Shown here: piece by piece, positions 22,180-30,880 of the stretch | How the letters are laid out: each line of letters begins with the position of its first letter | Numbering within the stretch: the stretch's first letter is position 1 | Assembly (NCBI GenBank): GCA_963807355.1 | Contig: CAWEBX010000028.1 | Location: 1-64,000 of the forward strand | From: Nitrobacter sp963807355 | GTDB taxonomy: Bacteria; Pseudomonadota; Alphaproteobacteria; Rhizobiales; Xanthobacteraceae | Reading direction: 5' to 3' | Length of the DNA: 64,000 nucleotides | Program-made: the position numbers and the translations under genes | Notes under the pieces: model-generated | Database searches by the model: none | Told to the model about the DNA's origin: nothing | The model's input: only the letters and a program-made list of their open reading frames with translations

Positions 22180-22590
22180 ATGACCAGCATCATGACCAGC
22201 GCCAATGCAGCGATTCGCGCTGCCGTTCACGATGCGCTCGCGGCCGACAGCGGCCTTCAGGCCGGGCTCGGCGGCAAGCGGATCTATGACGAGCCGCCGC
22301 GCGGAGCGCTGTTGCCTTACGTTTCGATCGGCGAGGCGCGCGTCACCGACGCGTCGGTGGACGAGGGGCCGACACAGGAGCACCAGATCACGCTTCATGC
22401 GCGTTCCCGTCAAGGTGGCCAAAGCGAAGCTCACGCCATCGCCGGCGCGGTGTTGCAGGCTCTCGACGATGCGCCACTGACGCTCGCCGCTCACCGGCTG
22501 GTCAATTTCCGATTCGCCGTCGCCGACATCCGGCGCGAATCCGACGGCCGCACCAATCACACACAGGTGCGATTCCGCGCCGGGACAACC
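22180..22590 (+). CDS. DUF3168 tail-completion protein (GTA g8), joined to deletion
   Basis: MTSIMTSANAAIRAAVHDAL, ADSGLQAGLGGKRIYDEPPR, YVSIGEARVTDASVDEGPTQ, EHQITLHARSRQGGQSEAHA and IADIRRESDGRTNH-like end match DUF3168. The domain ends near 22590 at TQVRFRAGTT; after that the ORF (to 23043) is a shadow of the tail-tip gene in another frame. DUF3168 proteins cap the tail. Genes g9 to g14 should follow; they are absent, which places the deletion junction at about 22590-22620. Confidence 0.7.
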
Positions 22591-22599
22591 GGGTTCGCC

Positions 22600-24309
22600 G
22601 CAGGGAACCGCGACGGCGGCGACGCAGGTCACCAGCTTCTTCACGAGTGGAAGCTGGAACTACCGCGCCATGATCCTGCATTATGCCAACCTGACGGCCT
22701 CCGCGGGCGGAGTCGATGCGTTTCTGATCGGCTCGGAGTTGCGGTCGTTGATGCGCGTGCGCTCGAGGGCCGGCATCTATCCTGCCGTCGATGCGCTGGT
22801 GACGCTTGCGGCGGACGTGACATCCGTCGTCGGCTCGTCGACGATCGTGACCTATGGCGCGGAATGGACAGAATATGGCGCGGATGTCGTCGACCCCGGC
22901 GCGTCCGAGGTTCGCTTTCCGCTCGATCCGCTCTGGGCGTGCAGTGCGATCGACGCCGTGGGAATAGACTACTATGCGCCGCTCGCGGACTGGCGCGACG
23001 AGGCCGGACATCTGGACGCAAGCGTCGCAGCCTCGACCTATGATCTCGGCTACCTCGCGGAGAATGTCTATGGCGGCGAGGGTTTCGATTGGTATTACAC
23101 AGATGACTGGCGCGCGCCGCGCAGAATCGCACGCCGATTACCGACGGACTGGCAAGCCGTGGACATTCCGCACGCGCAGGAAACCGAATTGCCGCGCGAA
23201 GCGCGCTTTGGTTTTACCGACGGGACGGTGGATTACAGGCGCTCTGCTGTGACCTCGCGCCGGCTGGCCGGTGGTTCGAACCGGAGCGTTCACTCCGATC
23301 TCGCGGTTGTCAGCGATGACGCTTCTCCGTGCCGCTGTCGTCCGCGGCCGACGGGACCCGGAGTTCCGTGTCGCGGGCGGTATACCGGTTGAGGAATTTG
23401 CGGGCTCGATCTGGTGCTGACGGGCGCCGCCGGCCTGACGCGGCTCGCCGTCTTCGCCAGCCCATGGCCGACGTCGGTGACGGTCTGGACCTCGCCGGAC
23501 GGTGCGGGTTTTCAGCCGGCGGCGATTATTCCGGCACCCTCGACATCGGGCGAAACGCTCGATCCGTTGCAGGCCGGAGCCCCAGGGCGATGGGACCGCG
23601 GCAACACCTTGCGCGTGCGCCTTTACGGCGGCCTGCTCACGTCGGTGTCCGATGCCCGCGTGCTCGCCGGCGCCAATGCGGCGGCGGTGCAGAACTCAAA
23701 TGGCGATTGGGAGGTTCTACAGTTTGCCAATGCGGAGCTGGTGGACAGCGGCACGTATAAACTGTCGCGCCTGCTGCGCGGGCAGGCTGGCAGCGATTAC
23801 GCCATCACTGATGTGTTGCCGCCGGGCGCGCCCTTTGTTCTCCTCGACACGCGTCTGGTGCCGCTGGCGAAAGGATTGAACGCGCTGGATCGTCCGATTC
23901 TGGTGCGGCTTGCCGTCGCCGGACGCAACCATGACGATCCCACGGCAGTCGCGCTGACGGTCACGCCGCGCGCGACTGCCCTGCTGCCGCATATCACCGG
24001 TGCATGTGAAAGCGTTCCGCGAGAGCGGCGGCGTTCGTATCTCCGTGGATTTGCCGGACGCGCATCGACGGCGACGGCTGGGGCGTCGAAGTGCCGCTCA
24101 GCGAGGACGTCGAAGCCTACACGCTCGACGTTTTCTCGGGCGACGCGATCGTGCGCAGCATCTCATGCAGCGCGTCGGAAGCGTTTTACCCCGATGCCGA
24201 CGAACTGGCGGATTTCGGCGCGCCGCAGAGCAGCCTGCACCTCCGCGTTTCGATGCTGTCCGCCACTGTCGGTGCAGGGCATCCCACAGCGCTTACTCTC
24301 ACCCTCTGA
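22600..24309 (+). pseudogene. GTA TIM-barrel tail-tip protein (g15 type), truncated
   Basis: QVTSFFTSGSWNYRAMILHY, GGVDAFLIGSELRSLMRVRS, TYGAEWTEYGADVV, AVGIDYYAPLADWRDEAGHL and NVYGGEGFDWYY are the GTA TIM-barrel (host-interaction hub) domain. It then shifts frame near 23130 and 23400, continuing as VTVWTSPDGAGFQPAAIIPA and LSRLLRGQAGSDYAI of the C-terminal domain, and again near 24000 and 24080 to VEAYTLDVFSGDAIVRSISC. The N-terminal half, normally several hundred residues, is gone. No functional tail can be made. Confidence 0.75.
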
Positions 24310-24315
24310 GTTGCT

Positions 24316-24989
24316 ATGACAGACACACCAAATCTCGGGCTGCCGTATATCGATGGCAGCCAAGCCCAGAAGCACGTCACTCACAATGAGGCGCTGCGCA
24401 TCCTCGACGCGGCGATTTAGATCGGCGTGCTCGATCTGACGCTCACCGCACCGCCCTCCAGTCCAGTGGAGGGCGAACGTCATGTGGTGGCAAGCGGCGC
24501 GACCGGCGCGTGGGCCGGGCAGGACGATACAATCGCGACCTGGCAGGACGGCGCCTGGGCCTTCTCCTCGCGCCGAAGACCGGATGGTGCATCTGGTCGG
24601 AGGCGGACAGCGGCCTGTTCGTGTTCGATGGCGCAGCTTGGCAGAGTGCGGGCGGTCCGTCGGCGCTCGATAACCTGGCGCATCTCGGCGTCAACACCGC
24701 CGCGAGCAGTCCCAATCTGCTCGCGGTCAAATCCAATGCCGTGCTGTTTGCCGCCATCGACGCTGCCGACGGCGGCACCGGCGACATGCAACTTCAGGTA
24801 TCGAAGGAAAGCTCCACTAACACGGCGTCGATCTTCTTTTCCGACAATTTCTCAGGTCGCGCGAAGTTCGGTCTGATCGGCGCCGATACCTTCAAGCTCA
24901 AGGTGTCCCCGGACGGGTCAAGCTGGACCGAGGCGTTCACCATCGATCAGGGCAGCGGTAACATCTCGCTGCCGCGCGGACTGCGCTGA
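24316..24989 (+). pseudogene. DUF2793 phage tail-associated protein, broken
   Basis: MTDTPNLGLPYIDGSQAQKH, VTHNEALRILDAAI, then TAG (24418-24420) where Gln is expected, then IGVLDLTLTAPPSSPVEGER and GQDDTIATWQDGAWAF. A frame change near 24565 leads to APKTGWCIWSEADSGLFVFD and on to a normal end. DUF2793 proteins occur after tail genes in GTA-like clusters of Rhizobiales. One nonsense codon and one shift make it a pseudogene. Confidence 0.75.
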
Positions 24990-25632
24990 CCGGTGTAGTT
25001 TCTCCCGCGCAGATCCACGGCCGATCAGGATGATTATGCTCCGCCGAAGGACGTTGTCTCATCGTCATCAACGTGGGCAGCCAGCCGGTCACGCTGCTGA
25101 ACGAAAACGCATCGTCGTCGGCATCGAAGTTCGTTTGTCTCTCGACAATAACCTTACGATATCGGCGAAGCAGGCCGCGTTCCTGCGTTACGACGGCACC
25201 GCCGCGCGCTGGCAGGCGATCGCGCGCGGGGCCGGGGCGGCTGCAACCAAGTCGCAGCAGCAGGCAGGCGCCGACAACACAGCGGCGTATAACGCCGGCG
25301 CACCAGCAGGATCATGACAGTGCGGCAAAGGCATGGGGCTATTTCACCCAGTCCGGTGGCACATCACCTTGTCGGCCGGCTACAACATCGCAAGCATCAG
25401 CAAAAATTCGACGGGGAATCTCACGATCGGCTTCACGACTCCCTTTGCCTCGACGAGTTTTGCAGTAGTTGCCACCGTCAACCAGTTCGGAGGGGCGGGG
25501 ACCACGGAAACGATTCAGGAGGTGTTTGCGAGCCGCTCATCATCCAGCGTGACGCTTGCCATCACCGGGACGGGCACCGGGGGCGGCGCGATCGATCGCG
25601 CCTTCAGTGTCGTCGTCTTCGGTCGTCAGTGA
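24990..25632 (+). pseudogene. Tail-fibre-like protein remnant
   Basis: Scattered frames read VVSPAQIHGDQDDYAPKD-like start, VGSQPVTLLNENASSSAS, LDNNLTISAKQAAFLRYDGT, then GYFTQSGGT and finally LSAGYNIASISKNSTGNLTI, GFTTPFASTSFAVVATVNQF and FSVVVFGRQ. The last part is a repeating beta pattern typical of phage tail-fibre ends. Several frame changes are needed. It probably bound host surface in the ancestral particle. Confidence 0.55.
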
Positions 25633-25653
25633 ACTTGCGAAAAGCATCAGATG

Positions 25654-26336
25654 CTAAAAGTCGTCAGTGACCTTACGCCACGCTGCGATCGCATGCTGGA
25701 GCTTTAGCGGGTGATCGGCGTGCTGCGGTGTGTCGAGGCTAACCTGAAGCTGTTCCGCTCCATCGCTTCGGAAAAACGAGTCCCAAGCAATCGTGTCGGC
25801 GGGACACGTAAATAGACAAGGCGTTCGACGACGCTGGCGTCTTTCAGGATCGATGAGACGGCTGATCCTATCCATCGATCGAGCCGCTGCGGCATAGCGC
25901 TCCAAAGCCGCCTTTGAAATGCAAGAAGCCTGTTATGTGCGGTGTCGATAGGCATGGCCGCCACCAATAGGCCGTGCGGTTGAATGGTTCGTGAAAGGGC
26001 GGCCGCGACAGTGGTGTTCGGACCATCGATCAGATGCAGGACGCTATTCGCGAAAACAACGTTGAACTGGCCGCCGTCGAACTGAAGGAAGTCGGCGCAA
26101 TGAAACTCGGCGCCGCCGGAGGCCTTCGCAGTTTCGATATTGGGTCGAGAGATATCGACGCCAACAAATGAAACTCCAGGACGCTGAGCGCGTCGGATCA
26201 AGTCACCAGTCCCACAACCGATGTCGAGGACGCGAGAGCCGGCCGGTAGGCTTTGGATGGCATCTAGTGCCGCCGCTGCAAATTCATCAGCATGCGCAGC
26301 GCGCGGCGTGAAAAGCTCTTCTGCGTAAGCGCTCAT
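25654..26336 (-). pseudogene. SAM-dependent methyltransferase, frameshifted near the end
   Basis: MSAYAEELFTPRAAHADEFA then VLDIGCGTGDLIRRAQRPGV (motif I), FVGVDIS (motif II) and FNVVFANSVLHLIDGP (motif post-I/III) mark a class I methyltransferase of the trans-aconitate type. In the first frame it stops at 25704 as HRSTPITR; the expected end, QHADHPLKLQHAIAAWRKVT, is in the neighbouring frame to 25654. An extra AC near 25733 (CGACACACC) would explain it. The catalytic core is intact, so the protein may still work. It lies opposite to the phage genes. Confidence 0.7.
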
Positions 26337-26401
26337 CGGTCGAACCTATCACATAACCTCGCCGGGTGAAGTCCGGCTCCATCGCCAAAAGGACCAATCC
26401 A

Positions 26402-27067
26402 ATGCCCAACGCAGCCTCGGCCGCGAACGCTTCCGCCATGCCTGATTTCGGAGCAACGCTTCGCAAGCTCTGGCCGCGCGGCAATAGCAGAATTGCCGGG
26501 CTGGTCGAGACCATCACGGCAACGGCACCGGCCGTATTCGATGAATACGAGATCACCACGCCGCTGCTGATTGCCCATGTCATGGCCCAGATCAGCCATG
26601 AATGCGGGGCCGGGACTGCTGTGATCGAGAACCTGAATTATTCGGCGGGCCGAATGACCCAGGTTTGGCCGTCGCGGTTTCCGAACGCGTCCAGCGCCGC
26701 GCCTTACGCGCATAATCCGCGTGCGCTCGCCAACAAAGTCTACAACGGCCGCATGGGCAATCGCGCGGGCTCCGACGACGGCTGGAATTTTCGCGGCCGA
26801 GGCGCCGTTCAAACAACAGGAAGGGACGGCTATCGGCGACTAGCAGCGACGACCGGCCTTGATGTCGTGACGCATCCCGACCTGGTGAACGATCCGGCGC
26901 GCTTTCTGAAATGCGGAGTTGCAGATTTCGTCAATTGCGGATGCCTTCCGTTCGCTCAAAAAGACGACGTGCGCGGTGTCACAAAGCGGCTGAACGGCGG
27001 TTACGTCGGGCTGCGAGATCGCGAGGCGTGGCTTTCGAGATGGAAGCGTAGCCTCGGAATTCATTAA
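26402..27067 (+). CDS. GH19-type endolysin (chitinase-like)
   Basis: 221 residues from the ATG at 26402: MPNAASAANASAMPDFGATL, then TTPLLIAHVMAQISHECGAG with the catalytic Glu, NYSAGRMTQVWPSRFP, YNGRMGNRAGSDDGWNFRGR, GAVQTTGRDGYRRLA. These are glycoside hydrolase family 19 motifs used by phage endolysins and chitinases. It should cut peptidoglycan glycan strands during lysis. No signal peptide, so it would need the holin-like protein encoded downstream. Intact, and first gene of the lysis-like cassette. Confidence 0.88.
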   Translation: MPNAASAANASAMPDFGATLRKLWPRGNSRIAGLVETITATAPAVFDEYEITTPLLIAHVMAQISHECGAGTAVIENLNYSAGRMTQVWPSRFPNASSAAPYAHNPRALANKVYNGRMGNRAGSDDGWNFRGRGAVQTTGRDGYRRLAATTGLDVVTHPDLVNDPARFLKCGVADFVNCGCLPFAQKDDVRGVTKRLNGGYVGLRDREAWLSRWKRSLGIH

Positions 27068-27082
27068 AGGGAAGAATTTTTC

Positions 27083-27442
27083 ATGCTCTCTCAAATCGTT
27101 GGGCCGGTGGATTTCAATTCCGCCGCCGTGCTTTGCGTTGCCTTCATCTGCCTTTCCGTCGTTGCGACATCGCTCGTGGTCAAGCAGCGCAGTCGTCTGC
27201 TTCTCGATCAGGAATTCGACCTGGCAAAGATCCGACTCCAGAACGAGGACGAAGCCAGCAAGCGGCAGACCGACGCCAAGCGAGACTACGAGCTGGCCAG
27301 AATGGCGAGCGAGCGCGAAATCGAGTTCAAGCGCATCGATTCCAATCTGATTACTTCGCACGCGCGGGTCGCGAGTGAACAGAACGACCGCGGCGCGACG
27401 GTCTCGCGCAATCCTCAAAACATCACTGGAGACAACACATGA
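27083..27442 (+). CDS. Membrane-anchored coiled-coil protein, spanin-like
   Basis: 119 residues: a membrane helix (SAAVLCVAFICLSVVATSLV, about residues 13-32) and then a long charged helix (DLAKIRLQNEDEASKRQTDA, RDYELARMASEREIEFKRID). One N-terminal helix plus a periplasmic-length coiled coil is the layout of inner-membrane spanins, and it lies just after the endolysin. No family recognised, so the spanin role is inference. Its stop overlaps the next gene (ATGA). Confidence 0.6.
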   Translation: MLSQIVGPVDFNSAAVLCVAFICLSVVATSLVVKQRSRLLLDQEFDLAKIRLQNEDEASKRQTDAKRDYELARMASEREIEFKRIDSNLITSHARVASEQNDRGATVSRNPQNITGDNT

Positions 27443-27678
27443 CATCGGATTCGGTGTGGCAGATCGTGCGCTACCTGCTGATCGCGGCGGGAAGCTTCGC
27501 TACCGGAAAGGGATGGGTCACCGCTGACCAGGTGACCGGCATCATCGGCGCGATCGGTACGCTCTTTACGGTGGCATGGGGGCTTTACGTCAAGGCCGAC
27601 ACCGGGAGGGTCCGCTCGGCCACCGCTGCGCGTCCCGACGTGCCGACCGTCAGCGGCGCGACCGGTGCCGTCAAGTAA
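27439..27678 (+). CDS. Holin-like small membrane protein
   Basis: 79 residues with two hydrophobic segments (QIVRYLLIAAGSFATGKGWV and TGIIGAIGTLFTVAWGLYVK) separated by a short turn, and a charged tail. This matches the Pam3-gp28-like class of putative phage holins in my memory. A holin would make inner-membrane lesions to release the endolysin. Coupled by ATGA to the coiled-coil gene; part of the lysis cassette. Confidence 0.65.
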   Translation: MTSDSVWQIVRYLLIAAGSFATGKGWVTADQVTGIIGAIGTLFTVAWGLYVKADTGRVRSATAARPDVPTVSGATGAVK

Positions 27679-27698
27679 TCCAGACAACAGGAGCTTTC

Positions 27699-28090
27699 AT
27701 GCGAAAACTTGTCGCCACGATAGCGGTCGTTTCCGGTCTGGCGCTGGCAGGTTGCCAGACCGTCGCGCTGCCGTCGCTGAATCTGAACACCGCCGTTTCG
27801 CTCAATACGGTGTACGGCATCGAGAACGCCTTTGGCGTCGCGGTGAATGCCGCCAATGCCTATAAGGCACTGCCGCTTTGCCGGACAGGAACCGAGCCGG
27901 GGGTGGCCAACATCTGTGCCAAACGTTCGGTGATCAAAAGTTGCAATCGGCGATGCGCAAGGCGCGCCTCGCCGTGAACAATCTGGTCGCGTTGCAGAAG
28001 GCCTATCCGTCCGTCGACATCACCAACGCACTAGCGGCGGCGCGGTCGGCGCTGATCGTCGTCCAGCAAATCCTCTTATCAGGAGCATAG
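27699..28090 (+). pseudogene. Small lipoprotein, frameshifted
   Basis: MRKLVATIAVVSGLALAGCQ is a lipoprotein signal (LAGC). SLNTVYGIENAFGVAVNAAN and AYKALPLCRTGTEPG follow. Near 27938 the frame must change by one base to reach KLQSAMRKARLAVNNLVALQ, KAYPSVDITNALAAARSALI and stop at 28090. A ribosome site (aggag) precedes the ATG. In a lysis cassette this could be an outer-membrane lysis accessory; that is inference. Confidence 0.65.
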
Positions 28091-28093
28091 CGC

Positions 28094-28345
28094 ATGGTCA
28101 CCGCAGCAGAAGTGACAGCCGGCCTTGCGGCCGCTGAAGCCATCGTCAGCGCCATCGTCAAGATCGCCCCCGCGATCGAGCAAGGCGTGGTCTCCTCGAT
28201 CCCCTACGTTCAGGCCATCGCCGGCCTGATACGCGGCAGCAATGCAACCGCCGAAGAGATCGATGCGGTGCTGGCCCGGATCAACGTCGAGGCCGACGTG
28301 TTCCTGAATCCGCTGCCGCCTGATGATGGCTCGACCACGACGTGA
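28094..28345 (+). CDS. Small hypothetical phage-associated protein
   Basis: 83 residues: MVTAAEVTAGLAAAEAIVSA, IVKIAPAIEQGVVSSIPYVQ, AIAGLIRGSNATAEEIDAVL. Hydrophobic helices and an acidic end. It follows the lipoprotein by three bases and closes the lysis cassette. It resembles short proteins found after holins in Bradyrhizobiaceae prophages but no role is known. Confidence 0.6.
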   Translation: MVTAAEVTAGLAAAEAIVSAIVKIAPAIEQGVVSSIPYVQAIAGLIRGSNATAEEIDAVLARINVEADVFLNPLPPDDGSTTT

Positions 28346-28481
28346 CCTGGTAGGTCGGCTGGGCGGCCAGCGCAGGCGTGCCCGCCCCCGGGCGGAAAAA
28401 AGGCGTAAGCGGGTTCTTGCTGTTCATTTGCCATTCACGCGGTGACGGTCCATCTTGACGGGAGGAATCGAGGAGTCCGCT

Positions 28482-29153
28482 TTGCGCCTTCTCGTCGTCG
28501 AAGACGATCCCGATCTCAATCGCCAGCTTACGACCGCGCTGACCGACGCCGGCTACGTGGTCGATCGCGCGTTTGACGGCGAGGAGGGACATTTCCTTGG
28601 CGACAGCGAGCCTTATGACGCGGTGGTGCTGGACATCGGCCTGCCGAAGATGGACGGCATTTCCGTGCTGGAGGCTTGGCGACGCGGGGGGCGGACCATG
28701 CCCGTCCTGATTCTCACCGCGCGAGACCGCTGGAGCGACAAGGTTCAGGGATTCGACGCCGGCGCCGACGATTATGTCGCGAAACCGTTCCATCTGGAGG
28801 AAATCCTGGCACGGATGCGGGCGCTGCTGCGACGGAGCACAGGACACGCCCAGTCCGAACTGACCTGCGGGCCGGTGACGTTGGATACCCGCACGGGCCG
28901 CGTCAGCGTCGGCGGCAATCCGGTCAAGATGACGTCGCATGAATACCGGCTGTTGGCCTACCTCATGCACCACACCGGTCGGGTGGTGTCGCGCACCGAG
29001 CTGGTCGAACACCTTTACGATCAGGATTTCGATCGGGACTCCAACACCATCGAAGTTTTTGTCGGCCGCATCCGCAAAAAGCTGGACGTCGATATCATCC
29101 AGACGGTGCGCGGACTCGGCTATCTGCTCACGCCGCCGGCAAATGCGCGCTAG
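28482..29153 (+). CDS. feuP: FeuP/PhoP-type response regulator
   Basis: About 223 residues from the TTG at 28482, chosen because RLLVVEDDPDL is the usual start and gaggaatcgaggag precedes it; TTG 28455 is an alternative. Receiver domain with the acidic pocket (VVEDD), phospho-Asp in VVLDIGLPKMDG, Thr in LILTARD and Lys in YVAKPF. An OmpR-type winged helix follows (LTSHEYRLLAYLMHHTGRV-like, IEVFVGRIRKKL). Extensive resemblance to FeuP of rhizobia, which controls envelope and osmotic functions. Overlaps the kinase gene by 11 bases. Confidence 0.85.
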   Translation: MRLLVVEDDPDLNRQLTTALTDAGYVVDRAFDGEEGHFLGDSEPYDAVVLDIGLPKMDGISVLEAWRRGGRTMPVLILTARDRWSDKVQGFDAGADDYVAKPFHLEEILARMRALLRRSTGHAQSELTCGPVTLDTRTGRVSVGGNPVKMTSHEYRLLAYLMHHTGRVVSRTELVEHLYDQDFDRDSNTIEVFVGRIRKKLDVDIIQTVRGLGYLLTPPANAR

Positions 29154-30543
29154 GCAGTTTCCGGGCGTCCGTTCCAATTCGCTGGCTACGCGGCTGTTTC
29201 TCTCCGCGACCGCGTGGGTTGTGGTCGTTCTGCTCATCACCGGCGTGGTGCTGTCGTCGGTCTATCGCTCAGCGTCCGAGCGTGCCTTCGACCGTCGCCT
29301 CAACCTCTATCTTCGCACCCTGATTGCCGAAGTGACGGCGCCTGACGAGCCTGCCGATCATCAGTTCCAGTCGCTCGGCGAGCCGCTGTTCGATCTGCCG
29401 TTATCCGGCTGGTACTGGGAAATTGACCGCAGCGATCCGGACAAGAAAAAGGAAACCCGCGCGTCACGCTCGCTATGGGACAATAAGCTGCCGAAGCTGG
29501 AGGATCAGGGGATTGAGCTTTCCTTATCCGGAGTCCGCGTCGGATATGTCGACGGGCCAGAAGGGCAAACCCTGCGCATGGTGGAGCGGCCGGTCGATCT
29601 TGGCGCCGACGGCAAGTTCCGTGTCGCTGTGGCCGGAGACGCCAGCGAAATTTTCGATGAATCGCGGACTTTCGATTATTATCTCGGCGGCACATTTGCC
29701 GCGCTCACGATCGGACTGCTTTTCACCACGATCTTTCAGGTGCGGTTTGGTCTTGCGCCGCTGAAACGCATCTCAGATGCGATCGCCGACATCCGGTCCG
29801 GCCGCGCGGAACGACTGGAGGGTGAATTCCCCGTCGAAATCGCGCCGCTCGCCCGCGAGACCAATGCGCTGATCGATGCCAACCGAGACATCGTCGAGCG
29901 TGCCCGCACCCACGTCGGTAACCTCGCACACGCGGTCAAGACACCGCTTTCGGTTATCATCAACGAGGCCAGCGCGCATGAGCGCGATCCGTTCGCCGCG
30001 AAAATGCTCGAACAGGCCGAGATGATGCGCAATCAGGTCGCTCATCATCTGGAACGAGCCCGTATGGCTGCGCGGCTCACCGTCGTTGGAACGGTGACCG
30101 ATGTCGCGCCCGTCGTCGAGGCGCTGCGCCGGACCATGGAAAAGATTCACCGCGACCGCTATGTCGCCATCGATGTCGACGTCAGTCCGGCGGCGAAGTT
30201 TTGCGGGGAGCGCCAGGATCTCGAGGAGATGGTTGGCAATCTCGTGGACAATGCCTGCAAGTGGGCGCATTCGCGGGCGTTCATCAACGTCTCGGTCCGT
30301 CCGTCTTCCGGAGCGGAACCCGCGATGTTGCAGATTATTGTCGACGATAACGGTCAGGGACTGTCGGATGCCGAGCGAATGCAAGCTTCGCAGCGCGGGC
30401 GCCGTCTTGACGAGACCAAGCCAGGTTCCGGATTGGGTTTGTCGATCGTCACCGATCTGGCGGCTCTCTATGGCGGTCGCCTGACACTGGATACGGCGCC
30501 TATCGGCGGATTGCGCGCCGAACTCTTGCTGCCGGCGGTTTGA
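29143..30543 (+). CDS. feuQ: FeuQ/PhoQ-type sensor histidine kinase
   Basis: 466 residues from the ATG at 29143, overlapping feuP. Membrane helices near residues 15-40 (LFLSATAWVVVVLLITGVVL) and 170-195 (GGTFAALTIGLLFTTIFQVR) enclose a periplasmic sensor domain. A HAMP-like segment, the H box NLAHAVKTPLSVI with phospho-accepting His, the N box MVGNLVDNACKWA and G boxes DDNGQGL and GSGLGLSIV follow. It should phosphorylate the adjacent regulator in response to an envelope signal. The gene is complete. Confidence 0.85.
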   Translation: MRARQFPGVRSNSLATRLFLSATAWVVVVLLITGVVLSSVYRSASERAFDRRLNLYLRTLIAEVTAPDEPADHQFQSLGEPLFDLPLSGWYWEIDRSDPDKKKETRASRSLWDNKLPKLEDQGIELSLSGVRVGYVDGPEGQTLRMVERPVDLGADGKFRVAVAGDASEIFDESRTFDYYLGGTFAALTIGLLFTTIFQVRFGLAPLKRISDAIADIRSGRAERLEGEFPVEIAPLARETNALIDANRDIVERARTHVGNLAHAVKTPLSVIINEASAHERDPFAAKMLEQAEMMRNQVAHHLERARMAARLTVVGTVTDVAPVVEALRRTMEKIHRDRYVAIDVDVSPAAKFCGERQDLEEMVGNLVDNACKWAHSRAFINVSVRPSSGAEPAMLQIIVDDNGQGLSDAERMQASQRGRRLDETKPGSGLGLSIVTDLAALYGGRLTLDTAPIGGLRAELLLPAV

Positions 30544-30617
30544 GTTCCCGTTTCGCTGGCCTCCATGCCGATTCCATACTGCGCGCAGAACCACTTGCCG
30601 GAATGCCGACGGGAACT
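30543..30617 (+). terminator. Inverted repeat after feuQ
   Basis: AGTTCCCGT (30543-30551) pairs with ACGGGAACT (30609-30617) around a 57-base loop with no T run. It begins in the feuQ stop region. Possibly a weak terminator or mRNA stem. Confidence 0.4.
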
Positions 30618-30643
30618 GGGGCGCGATCGGAAGGCCCGCGAGT

Positions 30644-30740
30644 TTAAATCAAATCAAAGCTTTGCTGATTTGTGTTCGAGTCTCGAACGAGCCCTTTCGC
30701 TTCCGATGGAATCGGAGCGGGATTGTGATTTGATTTGAGG
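30644..30740. repeat. REP-like inverted element with AAATCAAATCA ends
   Basis: TTTAAATCAAATCAAAGC at the left end and TGTGATTTGATTTGAG at the right are inverted copies about 80 bases apart. Between them lies CGCTTCCGATGGAATCGGAG, a palindromic motif I associate with dispersed repeats in Bradyrhizobiaceae. It occupies the 337-base gap between feuQ and the next gene. Confidence 0.5.
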
Positions 30741-30880
30741 TATTTTCTTCACGCGAACCGGTATCCCGTTGTCTCGAAAGTCCTCTGGCCTTCTGCAACG
30801 CATCCTTAAGACCGTCTCTGATATGACACGCTACGGGCTTTCCGGTGCCCGCGCGATCGTTCGCGCGAAGATGTGCGTGC

